A DNA stretch of 64,000 nucleotides. Origin: Fratercula arctica (taxonomy: Eukaryota > Chordata > Aves > Charadriiformes > Alcidae). The notes under the pieces were generated by a model. The model saw only the letters and a list, made by a program, of their open reading frames with translations. It was not told where the DNA came from and made no database searches. The DNA lies in NCBI GenBank assembly GCA_947846985.1, contig CANTUZ010000003.1, positions 94,950,674 through 95,014,673 of the forward strand, given 5' to 3'. The stretch's first letter is position 1, and every line of letters begins with the position of its first letter. A program made the position numbers and the translations under genes. Below, in pieces: positions 13,506 to 25,600 of the stretch.

Positions 13506-15280
13506 TAGGCAGAGCAAGAGACCCCCTTGTCTTAACTGCGAGCTTCTGAGCCTGCTCAAAACCAAAAGAGAAGAGTACCAGAGATGGAAAAGCAGATAAA
13601 TACCCATTGAGAACTACAAAGGCATTGCCAGGGTGTGCAGAGATGCAGTTAGAAAAGCAAAAGCTCAGCTTGAATTGAAATCGGCCAGAGATGTCAAAAA
13701 CCACAAGGGTTCTTCAGGCATGTAAACAACAAGCAGAAACAGAAGGAAAATACTGGCTTGCTGTTAAACAGAAGAGGTGAATTAGTCATCCACAATGCTG
13801 AAAAGGCCGAGGTTCTCAACAGTTCCCTCACCTCCGTCTTTACCAGCACTGTTGGGCCCCACGCCTTGGGAAGAAAAATCCAGATTGATGTAAACACAGA
13901 CCCACCATCTCTGAAGGAAGCATTAGTATGCAAAATACTACAAGAGCTTGACCCCTACAAATCGATGAGTCCTGATGTTATGCACCTGAGGCTGTTAAGA
14001 GAGCTGGCTGACATCATTACAAAGCCACTCTCTATAACCATTGAGAAGTCGTGGTCATTGGGGGATGTCCCGGAAGACTAGAAGAAGGCTAATGTCACCC
14101 CATCTAAAAGAAGAGCTTAAAGGAGGATCAAGGAAATCATAGGCCCATCAGTTTTACTTCAGTCCCTGGGAAAGTTATGGAACGAATCCTCCTAGGAGCT
14201 ATCACAAGTCAAATGAAGCACATGATTAGGAAAAGCCAGCACGGATTCACCAAGGGGAAACCATGCTTGACAAACCCAATGCCTTCTACGACGAAGTAAC
14301 CTGCCCAGTTGATGTGGGATGAGTAGTGGAGTTGTCTTCCTGGATTTCTCCAAGGCTTTCGACACAGTTCCCCACAGCCTGCTCCTATAGAAACTGATGC
14401 ATTACGGTCTAGAAAAGTGGTCTGTGCAGTGCGTGGGGAACTGGCTGACAGGCGGCACCCAGAGGGTGATAATAAATAGCTTCTTTTCAACCTGGCAACC
14501 TGTCACAAGTGGGATACCCCTGGTATTGATATTGGGCCCAATGCTATTTAATATCTTCATAAGTGGTCTGGATCATGGGATGAAGCATACCCTGATGAAT
14601 TTTGCTGATGATAGCAAATTCAGTGGGAATGTAGACACTTTGGAAGTTAGAACCACCCTGCAGGAAGACCTGGATATGCTGGAAGAGTGGGCTAACAAGA
14701 ACTTTACAAAGTTCAACAAGGATAAGTGTATGGGCAGCAGCTCTGTGGAAAGGGACCTGGGGGTCCTGGTGAATAGCAAGCTCAATATGAGTGAACAGCG
14801 TGCTGCAGCAGCAAAGGAAGCCAATAGGATGCTGGGTTGCATCAACAAGGGCATCACCAGCAGAAATAAAGAAGTTATTGTCCCACTCTACTCAGCATTT
14901 GTCAGGCCACACCTGGAATACTGTGTTCAGTTTTGGTCCCCGCTATACAAAAAAAGATGCGGACAGGCTGGAGAGGGTCCAGAGAAGGGCCGCCAACATG
15001 ATCAAAGGACTGAGAAGGCTGCCACATGAGGAAAGGCAGAGAGAACTGGGTTTGTTCAGCCTTGAGAAAAGGAGGTTTAGGGGAGACCTTATCACCAAGT
15101 TCCAGTGTTTAAAGGGTGGCTACAAAGAAGATGGCGACTCCCTTTTTACAAGGAGTTACATGGAAAAGACAAGGGGTGATGGGTACAAGTTGATCCTGGG
15201 GAGATTCCAGTTGGACACAGGGAAGTGGTGGATTTCCCATCATGGGATACTTTTAAGATTCAGCTGGACAGGGTGCTAGG
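13506..15280 (+). pseudogene. CR1 ORF2 reverse transcriptase remnant
   Basis: Degenerate reverse transcriptase and C-terminal region of the same CR1. Landmarks: a basic linker at 13507-13600; the HGFTKGK-like fingers segment near 14240; FLDFSKAFDTVPH at 14337-14375, holding the first catalytic aspartate; GIPL...LGP near 14512; the FADD catalytic motif at 14601-14612; and the C-terminal VERDLGVLVNSKL region near 14745-14785. The reading frame is broken by stops (for example TAG just after the FDTVPH block and TAG after the GDVPED block near 14080) and by frameshifts near 14960, after which the ORF continues in another frame to about 15279. Both catalytic blocks still read, but the gene is dead. 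Confidence 0.9.
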
Positions 15281-15380
15281 CCATCTTGTCTGGACTGTGC
15301 TTTTGCCAAGAAAGGTTGGACTAGATGGTCCTTGTGGTTCTTTCCAACCTGGTATTCTATGAACCTATGATATGATTCTA

Positions 15381-18300
15381 CTTGTCTGTGATTTATGTAG
15401 GTATGAAATGTTGTAAAAAAATATATTTCTCAATCTGAAGAGCAAAAATCTGTCAGAAAAGGTAAAACTAACAACAAAACAAACAAAAAAGTTTCTGGTG
15501 TGAGAGGGTTTGTATTAGTCTCAGCATGATAAAGATCCCAGTACAGATTAGCCTTATAGTTCTACCTTGCTTCTCTTCAAATCGAAAAGACAGATAAGTT
15601 GCAAAGGTCTAATATTATTGAGGAAAATTAGGTTGTGTTACTGAATGGAACGAGCTTTCCACTTTGTATAGTTAATATATCCAGATAAGAAGAGTTTCCC
15701 AAGTTCTTTGCAGATAACTAGTTTTATTGTTATATTTTATTTTTCTGAAACAAAATACTGAGGTTTTCACATTCATGAAACAAAATCTGAAATTCTAAAA
15801 TTTAATTCAGATTAATTTTTTTCACTTTAAAAGCTAGGTCAATCCTCAGTCCAAAGCAGTTTTTGCAACACTACAATACACCATACAATGGGGACATAAA
15901 AAAGAGAGAGCAGATAACTTCTAGCTAATACTCCTCTCAAAATCTTTGTCTCAGTAAAACAGTGATATGAGATCTCTTCTGATTTACAGTAGATAAGAAT
16001 CTGGCCCTCAGACAGAATGACTAATGGAACAGATAGAGACAAAATATGCCCCAAAAGCCAAGCTTTACATTCTTTTTTCTCTCCATGCAATGTTAAAGGC
16101 CATAAATTTGGATTCTAAAGCAAGGTACTAAATAATAAAAATACAATGTACAAAGCTAGAAACTGATCTTTCATTTTGCAAAATTTTAATGGAATATTTA
16201 CACTTCAGTGTTTGAAGTCATTGCAAAGACATTTTCATTTAAATTATTTGAACAGAATGGGAATAAAGAAACTGAAGGAACTGAAACTGTTGACAAGTTC
16301 TCTGAGAAGCTGAGAAAGACTCCTATCTTCTACAGCTGCTGGTAGAGTGGTTTGATTCAGGACTATTAATAACTCTGCTTTGATATCTTCGCACAATTTG
16401 AATACAATTTTTAAAATTTTGAAGGTAGAGTTCAAGCTGTGTGTCTTCACTCAAAGACAACTGAAGTTATGTGAATGAAAACTAAACCATGATTCAAAAA
16501 CATGAATGTTAAAATCTTGCTTTTGCTTCATTAGTTACCTAGAAGCACCAATATTTTAAATACAGCAAAAATAACCCATTTTGTTTGGTTGATTTGGTTC
16601 TTTTTTTTTTTTTAATTTTTGGTCATAAAAAATCAGCACTTGTTCTTTCTTTCTTTCTCATTTCCTTTCTTAAAATCATATTTTTAAGTGAAAACATTCA
16701 TCCTATGTCCAATGCTAGAAACCAAAAACTGTACAACCTTTAACACTTTTGTGACTCACTTATCACTGAAATCTCTTGAACGGAGACTTTCTAAAATCTC
16801 TGTCCTGTGTGGGTGGTTCATTCAGGATCCACTCAGGCAAAACATGGCTGTAATTGTATGAAGTTTGATAGGGCATCAATGATCTGCATCATCCTCAAAC
16901 CACCCACTGCTGCTTTAATTGCTTTGGCAGGATTGTTAAGCCAATTAACATCAAGTCTCTACAAAATTAAAGTCTTCAGACTCTAGTCCATGCAGTTTAC
17001 TGTTATGTCGACATCACAATTTATGCTTTACTGTTACCAAAGGAAAAAATTGAAAATTATTTTAAAGATTAAGAAGAATCGAATTTGCATATTTTCTTCT
17101 TTCAAAGTTCTCGTGCCTTAATTCCATTCAGCTAATTGATCATACAACTTTAATGTGAATTATTTATGCACTTTTAACATACATTCTATTAGTAAGCACA
17201 TTCAGAAAGCCAAGAGTAACTGCATATTTTAAGAAAAAGTGGGGGCTATCAAGCATCAGAGAATGCCAAGAGAAAAATTTACCCCTAGCTATTAATTACT
17301 ATTGTTGACAAATGTGGAGGAAAGCGAGCTGATAACTTTTCATGTTCACCTGAACTAATGAAAATACTACATGCTTTATGTAAATGCTTCCTTCAGAGGG
17401 TTGACTGACATTGTTTGGAATATTTTTTGAAAGCCTGTCTCTTAAGTTCTTTGAGTGATGCGTGAGTAAGTCAACATGTTCTTGGCCGCATACAGAGTAG
17501 AAGCTGCTGGTACTTTTTGAAGAAACTTTGACTTTTGCCTTTACAACACTTTCCTTTCCTGAAAAGTGATTTTAGATGATGTAACAAATGCACTGAGAGT
17601 TGAAGCTACGTTGTTACCAAATATTTTGTATTTTTATATTGCTAGGGTCAAAAGCTGTTCCCTAATACTAACATTAAATTAAATAGAATTCATTGGCTGA
17701 AATAAGTAAAAAGGCTTTTGTTCCTTACTTTTTTCCCCAGTATTTTTGACCACACTTCTGGCCACTTGTCATTTTTATTGCAGCATTTACTTCATGCTCC
17801 AGCTATGCATTCTGTCTTTGATAACCCTTGTAGCAGTGGTAATGGTTTATAGGCAATATTTTCCATTTGTTTTCAGTAATTTTTGTGCTTTTCCCTTTTC
17901 ATATTACATCTCCCTCAGCATACTCAAGCAGATAATAGAGATTAATACTCCAAAATGTAAGCAAATGAATCCATCCCAGGTTGGAACATCCAGTAAAAAT
18001 GAAACAAAGTCCCTTCAGGTTCACTACAAAGGAATCATTTTACATCTTCAGCATCTTATCCTTGAGATTACTAGGGTGCAAAAGATACTGCCTTTTTCTT
18101 GTCATAATAACAAAAGCATAGTATACTCTATAATTGGATAGGTGAGGAAAAATTCATAGAATATTTGCATAGTACAAGTAAGGTCTTAAGTCTTATTGTC
18201 TTTCTTCACTGAACATCACTTGCCATCTGCTGGCTGAATCACAATTCAAGTGCTTTTGAATACAATTGCATTATTCTTGTTTATCTTCCTAACTTTACTG

Positions 18301-21300
18301 TAATTGTTTTTTTTTAAAAAAAGCATATCTTACTATTATCTATTTCTGAATGTTGCCTTTATTTATATCCTGAGAAATCATCAGCAGTTTCACTATTAAT
18401 TTCAATAGTCACTAAAGAGACAAAGAACATTTCACCCATTCCAGATATCATCAAGCTGAATGTTGCTTCACTGTCTTCTGATATGAAGGAAGAAATTGTC
18501 ATACATTTACATTTGGCAGGCTTTAGACAAACAGTCTAAAAAAGAGGGGGGGGGGGGGGGAAGGGGGGAAAAAAAATCAACAAAAGGGGGGGAAAAAAAC
18601 CAAGCACAAACCAAAAACATTCAACAAAACAAACAAACAAACAAACAAACAAAAACCCCACAAACCAACAACACCAAAAATAAAAACCTGTATTATTTAT
18701 TGAGGAGACTCAACTGCAATCTCCTTGTCCACATGTATTTTCCTAAACTCCTTACTGCAGTCAACGTGCTACATTCAGTTGAAACCAAGGTGACTCAAGA
18801 GGATGCCAATTAACATAGATTCAGTCCATAAGAGAGATCCAGGTAAGTTGTAAACTGGATCTCAGGAAAGAAAAAGTAGTAAACTAAAAGCCAGGTGAAT
18901 TGACCAGTGAGAGATACTAAGTCCAAAATACTGTTATTTTCAAAATTTTGTCCAATATAAACATTAGAAAAATAGATTACAAAAATCTGTAAATTTTGTA
19001 CAGATTGGTAATCTTTGGCATAGGATCATTAACAGCACGTTACTAATGAATGAATATGCCGAGTAACAGTGTAATCAATGTAATGAAGAGTACTTGCTCT
19101 TCCTTAACTCAATCTTATCGTTTGAAAAATTGTACATATTACTTGAAAGTCAAGACTTTGACAAATGATAATAAGACGGGCCCAAATGGTATATTTACAA
19201 ATGCAGATTACAGATGTTAAGATTAAATTCATTATTTTAAGAAATAACAATGGGGCAAAGCAGTACATTTAGTCATAGTAATCAATATGACTGCTGCTTC
19301 CATTAGGGTACATAAAAAACTCACAACAGCAAAAAAAATCAACTTGTTTGTGTGCTTCTTACTCATATAATCTTAGACACATTGAATTCCTTACTCTTCT
19401 GAAGAAACTACAAACAGGGAAGGAATGGAGTTACCAAACATTAAAAACGTCTCTTGTTTTAAAGGATATATTCCAAGCAATCAGTTAAGAAATATTATGT
19501 TGCAAAAGAAAAGCAAAGGAAAATTGAGACTAGATTCAGAAATCTATTAGTGGTTTCTCTGCCATTCAGTTGTATATGTCTAAGTACTCACCCAGAAAGT
19601 AGGACATCTCATTTTCATTTTTTTTTAATCTGAGATTTTTAAATCACCTTGATTTCCAAGAGTACTTTATACACCCATTTTGGATTACCTGGGGGATAAA
19701 GCCGTGTGGGTTTAATTGCATACAAACATTTAAATGTTTACTGGACGAGGTGAAATAGAGAGTCATTCAAACCCCTGCTTTATTTTCTAGTTCAGTGGTA
19801 TACAGGTTCACCTGTATAGAAGAAGAGCTGCTCAAGTTTAGCACCCCCAACAAACACCTGAACACACACACTCACAAAATAACTGTAAGTTTAGTAGCTT
19901 ACAACCTAAATAAAGCTTAATGGTCAAATAATATTGGACTACTGAGCTGCATACAGTTCTCAAGCAGTTCAAGCACAACTCCTGTGCTGGGGCAGCGTGT
20001 AGTCAGCAGTGAAGCTTGTTTTGGCAGGGGGTTGTTAGACTGTCTGAGTACTTAGTTGTGGAGAACAGAATATTAACAGGAACTGCTGAGGCTGATACAG
20101 CTTTGTTGCAGTAGGACTGAGTTGTATACCCACTCTAGCTGATATTTTAGTGTCTGAAAACTATTCTCTCTTTTCTTTTTTCATAATTCTCCAAGATGCG
20201 GTGTTTTCAGCTTACAGAGAGGTTAGGCATATCAGATAACATCAAAAACTATGTTCTCCTTTCCTATAATTTTTTTTCTTACGTTGCATCCTTCGACTGC
20301 CATGACTGCAGTAATACTAATACTGGTATAGTATACCTAATGCCTAGTTAATAGTAACACATGACTTTGATGAATGCTGATAATATGGGGAAACACAGTG
20401 ACAATGCTATTTTACATTTTTATTTTATATATTTTATAATTTGAAATTATGCATAATTACACCATTGTAACACAAGATCTGTACCTTGTCAGTCTTCCAT
20501 TTCATTTCAATTTCTTCTAGACTCTTCTAAGCACATATTTCCTAGAGTGGTCTATGTAAAATAAATCTTTCTCTTTAAAAGTGTACCTTCGGTGTTTTCT
20601 TCTGAGTAGCTGAAGTTTGCAGCCTTTGCTGCAGGGCTGTGTTCAAACTTTCAAACAACAAAACAATTATCAGGTACAAACTGTATTTGTCATGATATCT
20701 TTAAAAAAAATAGAAGAAGCTATTGTCAGAATGAGAAAATGAGTGATTTATGATGTCATAAGAACATTCACATGGCATGTCAGGTTGTTGGGCCCTTTTT
20801 TTTTTTTTTCATATATATCTGTGTTTTGACTGAAAGAGAGGTTATTTATGTCAATAGGTAGTAGTGATTGATTCCCAATAGCTGTAAAGGTAAATTAAAA
20901 GTAGTTAGTAAATATGTTTTAACGTAAAGATTCTTATGATTACTGTTTGAAAAAGATCAAGTGATACAAATTCCTAACATTACTTTTACACATCCAAACT
21001 ATTTATTAGCTGAAAGGAAGTACTTCCATTTCACCTCCTTGGAATAGCAAAGGTTATCATGAAAGCTTATGTATATGTGACTAGGAAACTAAAATCAGCC
21101 TTGTGCAAATTCGGTTATCTGGAAATTATGGAAATGGGAAATTATAAGAAGCACATTAGCTAAAATACTTTCATGAACTTACAAAAGAGAATTCCCCTCA
21201 ATTATTAATAAAATAAATGTGAATACCCTTCTGAGTCTTACAAATTAAATCTGCCTTACTCTGGAAGGACTTGCACATTTCCACATGTCACTAAACCCAG

Positions 21301-22602
21301 TCTCCTGATAACGTAAGCAACCATATTGTAAATTGATTCACCTTTCTAATAAAATTAGCAAGATATTTTTGCCCCACTTATTCTACTGACTTACTACTCC
21401 ACAACATTGGTAGTTCAAAGGTTAGAAATACCTGGGTTTTCTCCTAAATTTATTTCTGGTGCATTTATATTGATTTGTTCTTGTGCCAACACCGCACTTT
21501 AGCTCTGTGATGTATTTATGAGAAATTATAACTCTGTATAGCTTTCATTTCACTAGGATAAGTAAATCAATCTGGTTTAGTATTTTTATCTAAATTAGGC
21601 TAATTTCATGGTCACTCCTTTTTTTGCATCTGAATAAATGTATTAAAAACAATGACCCATACTGTATACAACAAAGAATAGCCCATATTACTTGTCTGAG
21701 GAATCTAATATAGTTTCCTCATATGATAAAACCGTAAAGGAGGCCATTCAAAGTGGTAACTCGGAATAATGTTCACATACTCTGAACCTTATTTGTGGCT
21801 ATTAATTACATAGGCAGACTTTTCTTAAAATGAAGATGTTTCAATCAGAAAGCTAAAATTAGGTCAAAGTTACTCTTCCCAATATTCCAGATGAAGTGTC
21901 TCCTGTGTTTTGTGCATTGGCCCAACTCCTTACCTATTACAAGTACATGGCCTGATCAGCCCTACAAAACGCAATGACTTTTTCATGTCTCCGTTACATT
22001 GCTAGTTGATGAATTAATACAGTCAGTATTTTGTCTTCCTTTGCCCTTTTGAACTCAGAATCTCCTTGCGTACATACTTCTATTATTAGCAATCATGCAC
22101 TTTATACTAATATAGTTAATTTCCATTTCTGTTCCCACAGACTTCAGTTCTTCCTGTTCTGATTATCAGTGATGCTTTCCATATCTTTGGGTTAGGCAAA
22201 TGTTATTAGCACTTTGTTACCTTTTTGTTCTTATTAGTGAGATCCCCAGGACAAGAATTTGCTTTTCAGCCTTGTGGTTTCCCTTTGAATGCTATTTTTC
22301 TCAATCTGCAGTAAAACACCTTACAACTGCAGCCCTCATTCACGAACTTCGGATTAATTCCCTGTGTGGCTCTGCATTAAATACTTTGTATCACATCTCT
22401 AGAGTGTAAGAAAAAGTAACCAGTGCATTACAACTTTTCTCAGAAAAGCAACATTAGAGGAATGAACACTGCATTCCGAGGCAGGGTGAGCATTTCATTG
22501 TCGAGAATGTTACAGGTTGTGTATGTGAATTAGCTCCCAAAATGACTTCTGATATGTATGTGCATGTCTATTCCTATTTTTTTGAACATGAATTCCTCCT
22601 TT
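15381..22602. other. No gene recognised
   Basis: About 7.2 kb of AT-rich unique sequence with one low-complexity tract at 18.5 kb. The 131-codon ORF at 17746-18141 begins with TTG and shows no domain. Confidence 0.6.
18546..18653 (+). repeat. G-run and CAAA low-complexity tract
   Basis: Fifteen consecutive G (18546-18560), further G6 and G7 runs separated by A runs up to about 18593, then about seven copies of CAAA (18622-18653). The ORF across it (18496-18813) is low complexity only. Confidence 0.95.
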
Positions 22603-22698
22603 AGTGGGAGGTGTCCCTGCCCATGGCAGGGGGGTTGGAACCAGATGATCTTTAAGGTCCCTTCCAACCTAAACCATTCTATGATTCTATGATTCTAA
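22603..22698 (+). repeat. CR1 LINE 3' tail
   Basis: Short CR1 3' end in sense orientation: GGTGTCCCTGCCCATGGCAG, then GATCTTTAAGGTCCCTTCCA and two copies of the ATTCTATG tail word. It is the reverse complement of the block at 52721-52810, so both come from the same or a close subfamily. Confidence 0.95.
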
Positions 22699-25600
22699 GA
22701 AATATCATGTTTCATATAGTACTTTCTTTCTTAATCTCAATTTCACATAAATAGAATTAGTGAAATGTTATTATTGATTAAATATGCTTTGTTGAAAAAT
22801 GAGTGCGGGCACAGAATTTTTCAGGTTTCACTACAGAATATCTCCCAAACATACAGTAACTAAATGACGCTAGGTACTCTTTTTGCATTTGAGATAGATT
22901 ATCCATGAAAATGTTCGCACAAATATTACACTAGAGCCCATTCATCACTTTTATGACCTGATCCACACTAATCTCACTGCAAGAAGAGTTAATCCAGTTA
23001 CTTGCCTTTTGAGGATTTTAAAATGCAAGAGCTTGTTACTTATTACTTAATTTAGGACATGATAAAAGTTCTCCTCCATAGGAGAAAAGTGGCTGCTTTT
23101 ATATTATTGACTCTGAGGATATTATATAATTGAAAGAGGTTTAAAAAAACAACTTCTCAATTATGGAGCAGTGCCAATTTCACTGAGCTGCGTGTAGTGT
23201 TCAATGTGACAGTCTGTTAACTGGAACAATCTGTGAGTGACAGTTCTTCAGGAACTGTAGGTCAAATTACTATTCCAAAAGAAAACAAAAAAAAAAAAAG
23301 AAAAAGGAAAAGTTTGACTTCTTTTTCTGTGCTTTTCTACTATTTCTGACTCCTTTAACACATTGTTCTATAAAATCTTAATTTTACGTTTTTAGTTTGA
23401 GTATCTATGTTTTAAGTACTTTTGTATTTTATTTCTATCTTTTTTAATAGTAAAAAGTATTATTATTTTAAGTTATGTTAAAAGTCAGAATAATTATAAA
23501 CACTAGTTTTAATTTTTACCCCCCAAAGTCCCATTCCCAACCCTCAGTCTGTTGTCCTACTATCAGAAAATTCAGGCTATTTTTTTCATAAATGCATAGC
23601 AAGTATACTTTTGGTATGACATCTAACAATGTGATGTAGTTTAGCAGGGGTAGATAAACTATCTCTGAGAACAGATTGTACATGCTCTTTTCCATAGGGA
23701 CCCCTTTTTTTTGTTTCAGTACATACAGATATTTTTCTGAGAGAGACAGAATAGAGTACGTAACCACTAGCTAGAATGTTGCTTTCATGCAAACGTTAAG
23801 TGAATAATATGAATCCCAATGACAAAGCAACAGGGAAGAAACAAAGTGTTTTAAAGATCTGAAGATCAGAATTCTAAAGATTTGTGAATGCATTTGTTCT
23901 ACTCTTACTAATAGTAAATCTCAGATCTATTCTGTAATGTTCCTAACATCCTCTGTAAGAATATCCTGGACAATAATTTGTAAAATGGTTCTGTAGACAT
24001 TTTGACATTACTTGTTAGTATATTTGCAATCCTGCACAGACCACAGACTTCACTTTTGATCTTAAAAGTACTAATTTATTATGATATAAATGTGTAGTAT
24101 AGAAACATAAGTAATCCCCTTAGAGATACTTTTGGGTTAGCAGCACTGAGTACTTTTTTTCCTATGCCTGCTAAATATCTGACGTCTTTGACATTTCTAT
24201 GGTACACATACATCTATATCTGATCTTATTTGCTTCCAGAAAAAAAATCTACCCCTCCTGAATGGTATGTTTACATTTCGTTCTTGGCTTGAACTATGAT
24301 CTAGCTTGGGGAATTTCTTGCTCTCTTTTTTTGGAGTGCAAATTGTTTTCATTACGTTGTTTCACCCTCTTCAGTGACCAAGTGAAGCCCACTCAAGTCA
24401 TGGATGGGAGCTGTCTCTCAAGCATGTCCCAAGTAAATGTGAGATTTTGGAAGAGGATTACACTATGCAAGTAATCCTATATAATCGTAAATAAATCTGC
24501 TCCAGAATTTTCATTCTAATGCAGTACTTACCTCAACAGGCTGGGCCATGCCTTGAACCTTAGCCATTAGTAACATCCAGCTGGGATAGTGACTAACTGG
24601 GACTGGATTCTGAGTTTCATGATGTCCCTTGCAACTTTTAAGCATATAGCAACAAGCTTCTGATTTCTAAAATGGACACATGGGAAAAAGGTGACACTTT
24701 AAATAGTGAAATGCTCAGATCTGTGGGTAAAATGGGTTAAATACAAGTCTGAAAATAAATTTCCTCTTACCTGGTCTGACCTTCCAACCTGTACTCTAGT
24801 CTTGCTCTCCAGACAGTAGCTTGCAATGGTTTAGAGGCTCTACATGTTAAAATAATGTGTGGTCATGGATCCCCATGAAAGCTGCATTCTTGTCACAATT
24901 TCTGAGACTTAGCTTTGAATTTGTTTCCAGTTGTAAGTGTGTACTTATCTTTTCTACTGCAGACTCTCTCCTTAACCCCATTGTCCCATTTATAAAAGGT
25001 TTTCCAAAACTAGCACACTCCAATGAGCTTGTTCTAATCTAATCTCTGGAAGGTTTTCCTGCAGGATGTGAAGGTCAGGGCCAGACAAGTGGACAGCCTT
25101 CTTTCCTGTCTTCAGTCACACTTTCTTTAGCTGAAGGCTATACCCAGTAATGGCATATGACATCGATCAAATAAATAGTTAAGCCACTGTCAACAGCTCC
25201 CAGTTAATTTTGATGTGAAGTCAGTCAGGTCTAAAATGCAGCAGATGTTACACGTTTGGTTTTGAACTGAAACCGTCTAACTGTACTTGTGAACTTAATT
25301 AAAGGGGAGATACTTAGCTGTTTGGTTGGTATATGGACTGTGTTGCACCAAGATTACTCTGCAGCCTCGCTGTTAGCATTTTCCTTTGAAGTGGAAGAGG
25401 TGGGATTTGAATCCTGAATAGTTAAGGTGGAAACTGAAGTTACGCCTTTAATTTCCTGTCTGAGTACCTGAATTAGATAGTTTCCTGAGCAAAATTTTAT
25501 CTTTACAAATGGCATAATATGATCCACATGTATAATCTCAAAAAAGGGACAAATGTTGTGATTAAAATCATAGAAGAATGGAGAACTGTTAGCCACTGTA

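Larger units (their letters stand above)
12229..15380 (+). mobile_element. CR1 LINE (non-LTR retrotransposon), 5'-truncated and decayed, split by an LTR
   Basis: About 2.4 kb of CR1 in sense orientation, interrupted at 12763-13505 by an LTR and its target duplication. Order matches CR1 ORF2: endonuclease remnant, linker, reverse transcriptase, C-terminal region, then the 3' tail with TTCCAACC and ATTCTATGAACC words near 15340-15375. It is broken by stops and frameshifts and by an internal deletion of the endonuclease between about 12550 and 12580. It lacks the ORF1 region and 5' end, as is usual for CR1 copies. Its length makes it by far the longest CR1 in the window. It cannot code for active protein. 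Confidence 0.92.

Noticed and set aside
17746..18141. 131-codon + ORF with hydrophobic start
   Set aside because: Begins with TTG, has no recognisable domain, and is in AT-rich DNA where hydrophobic chance frames are common.
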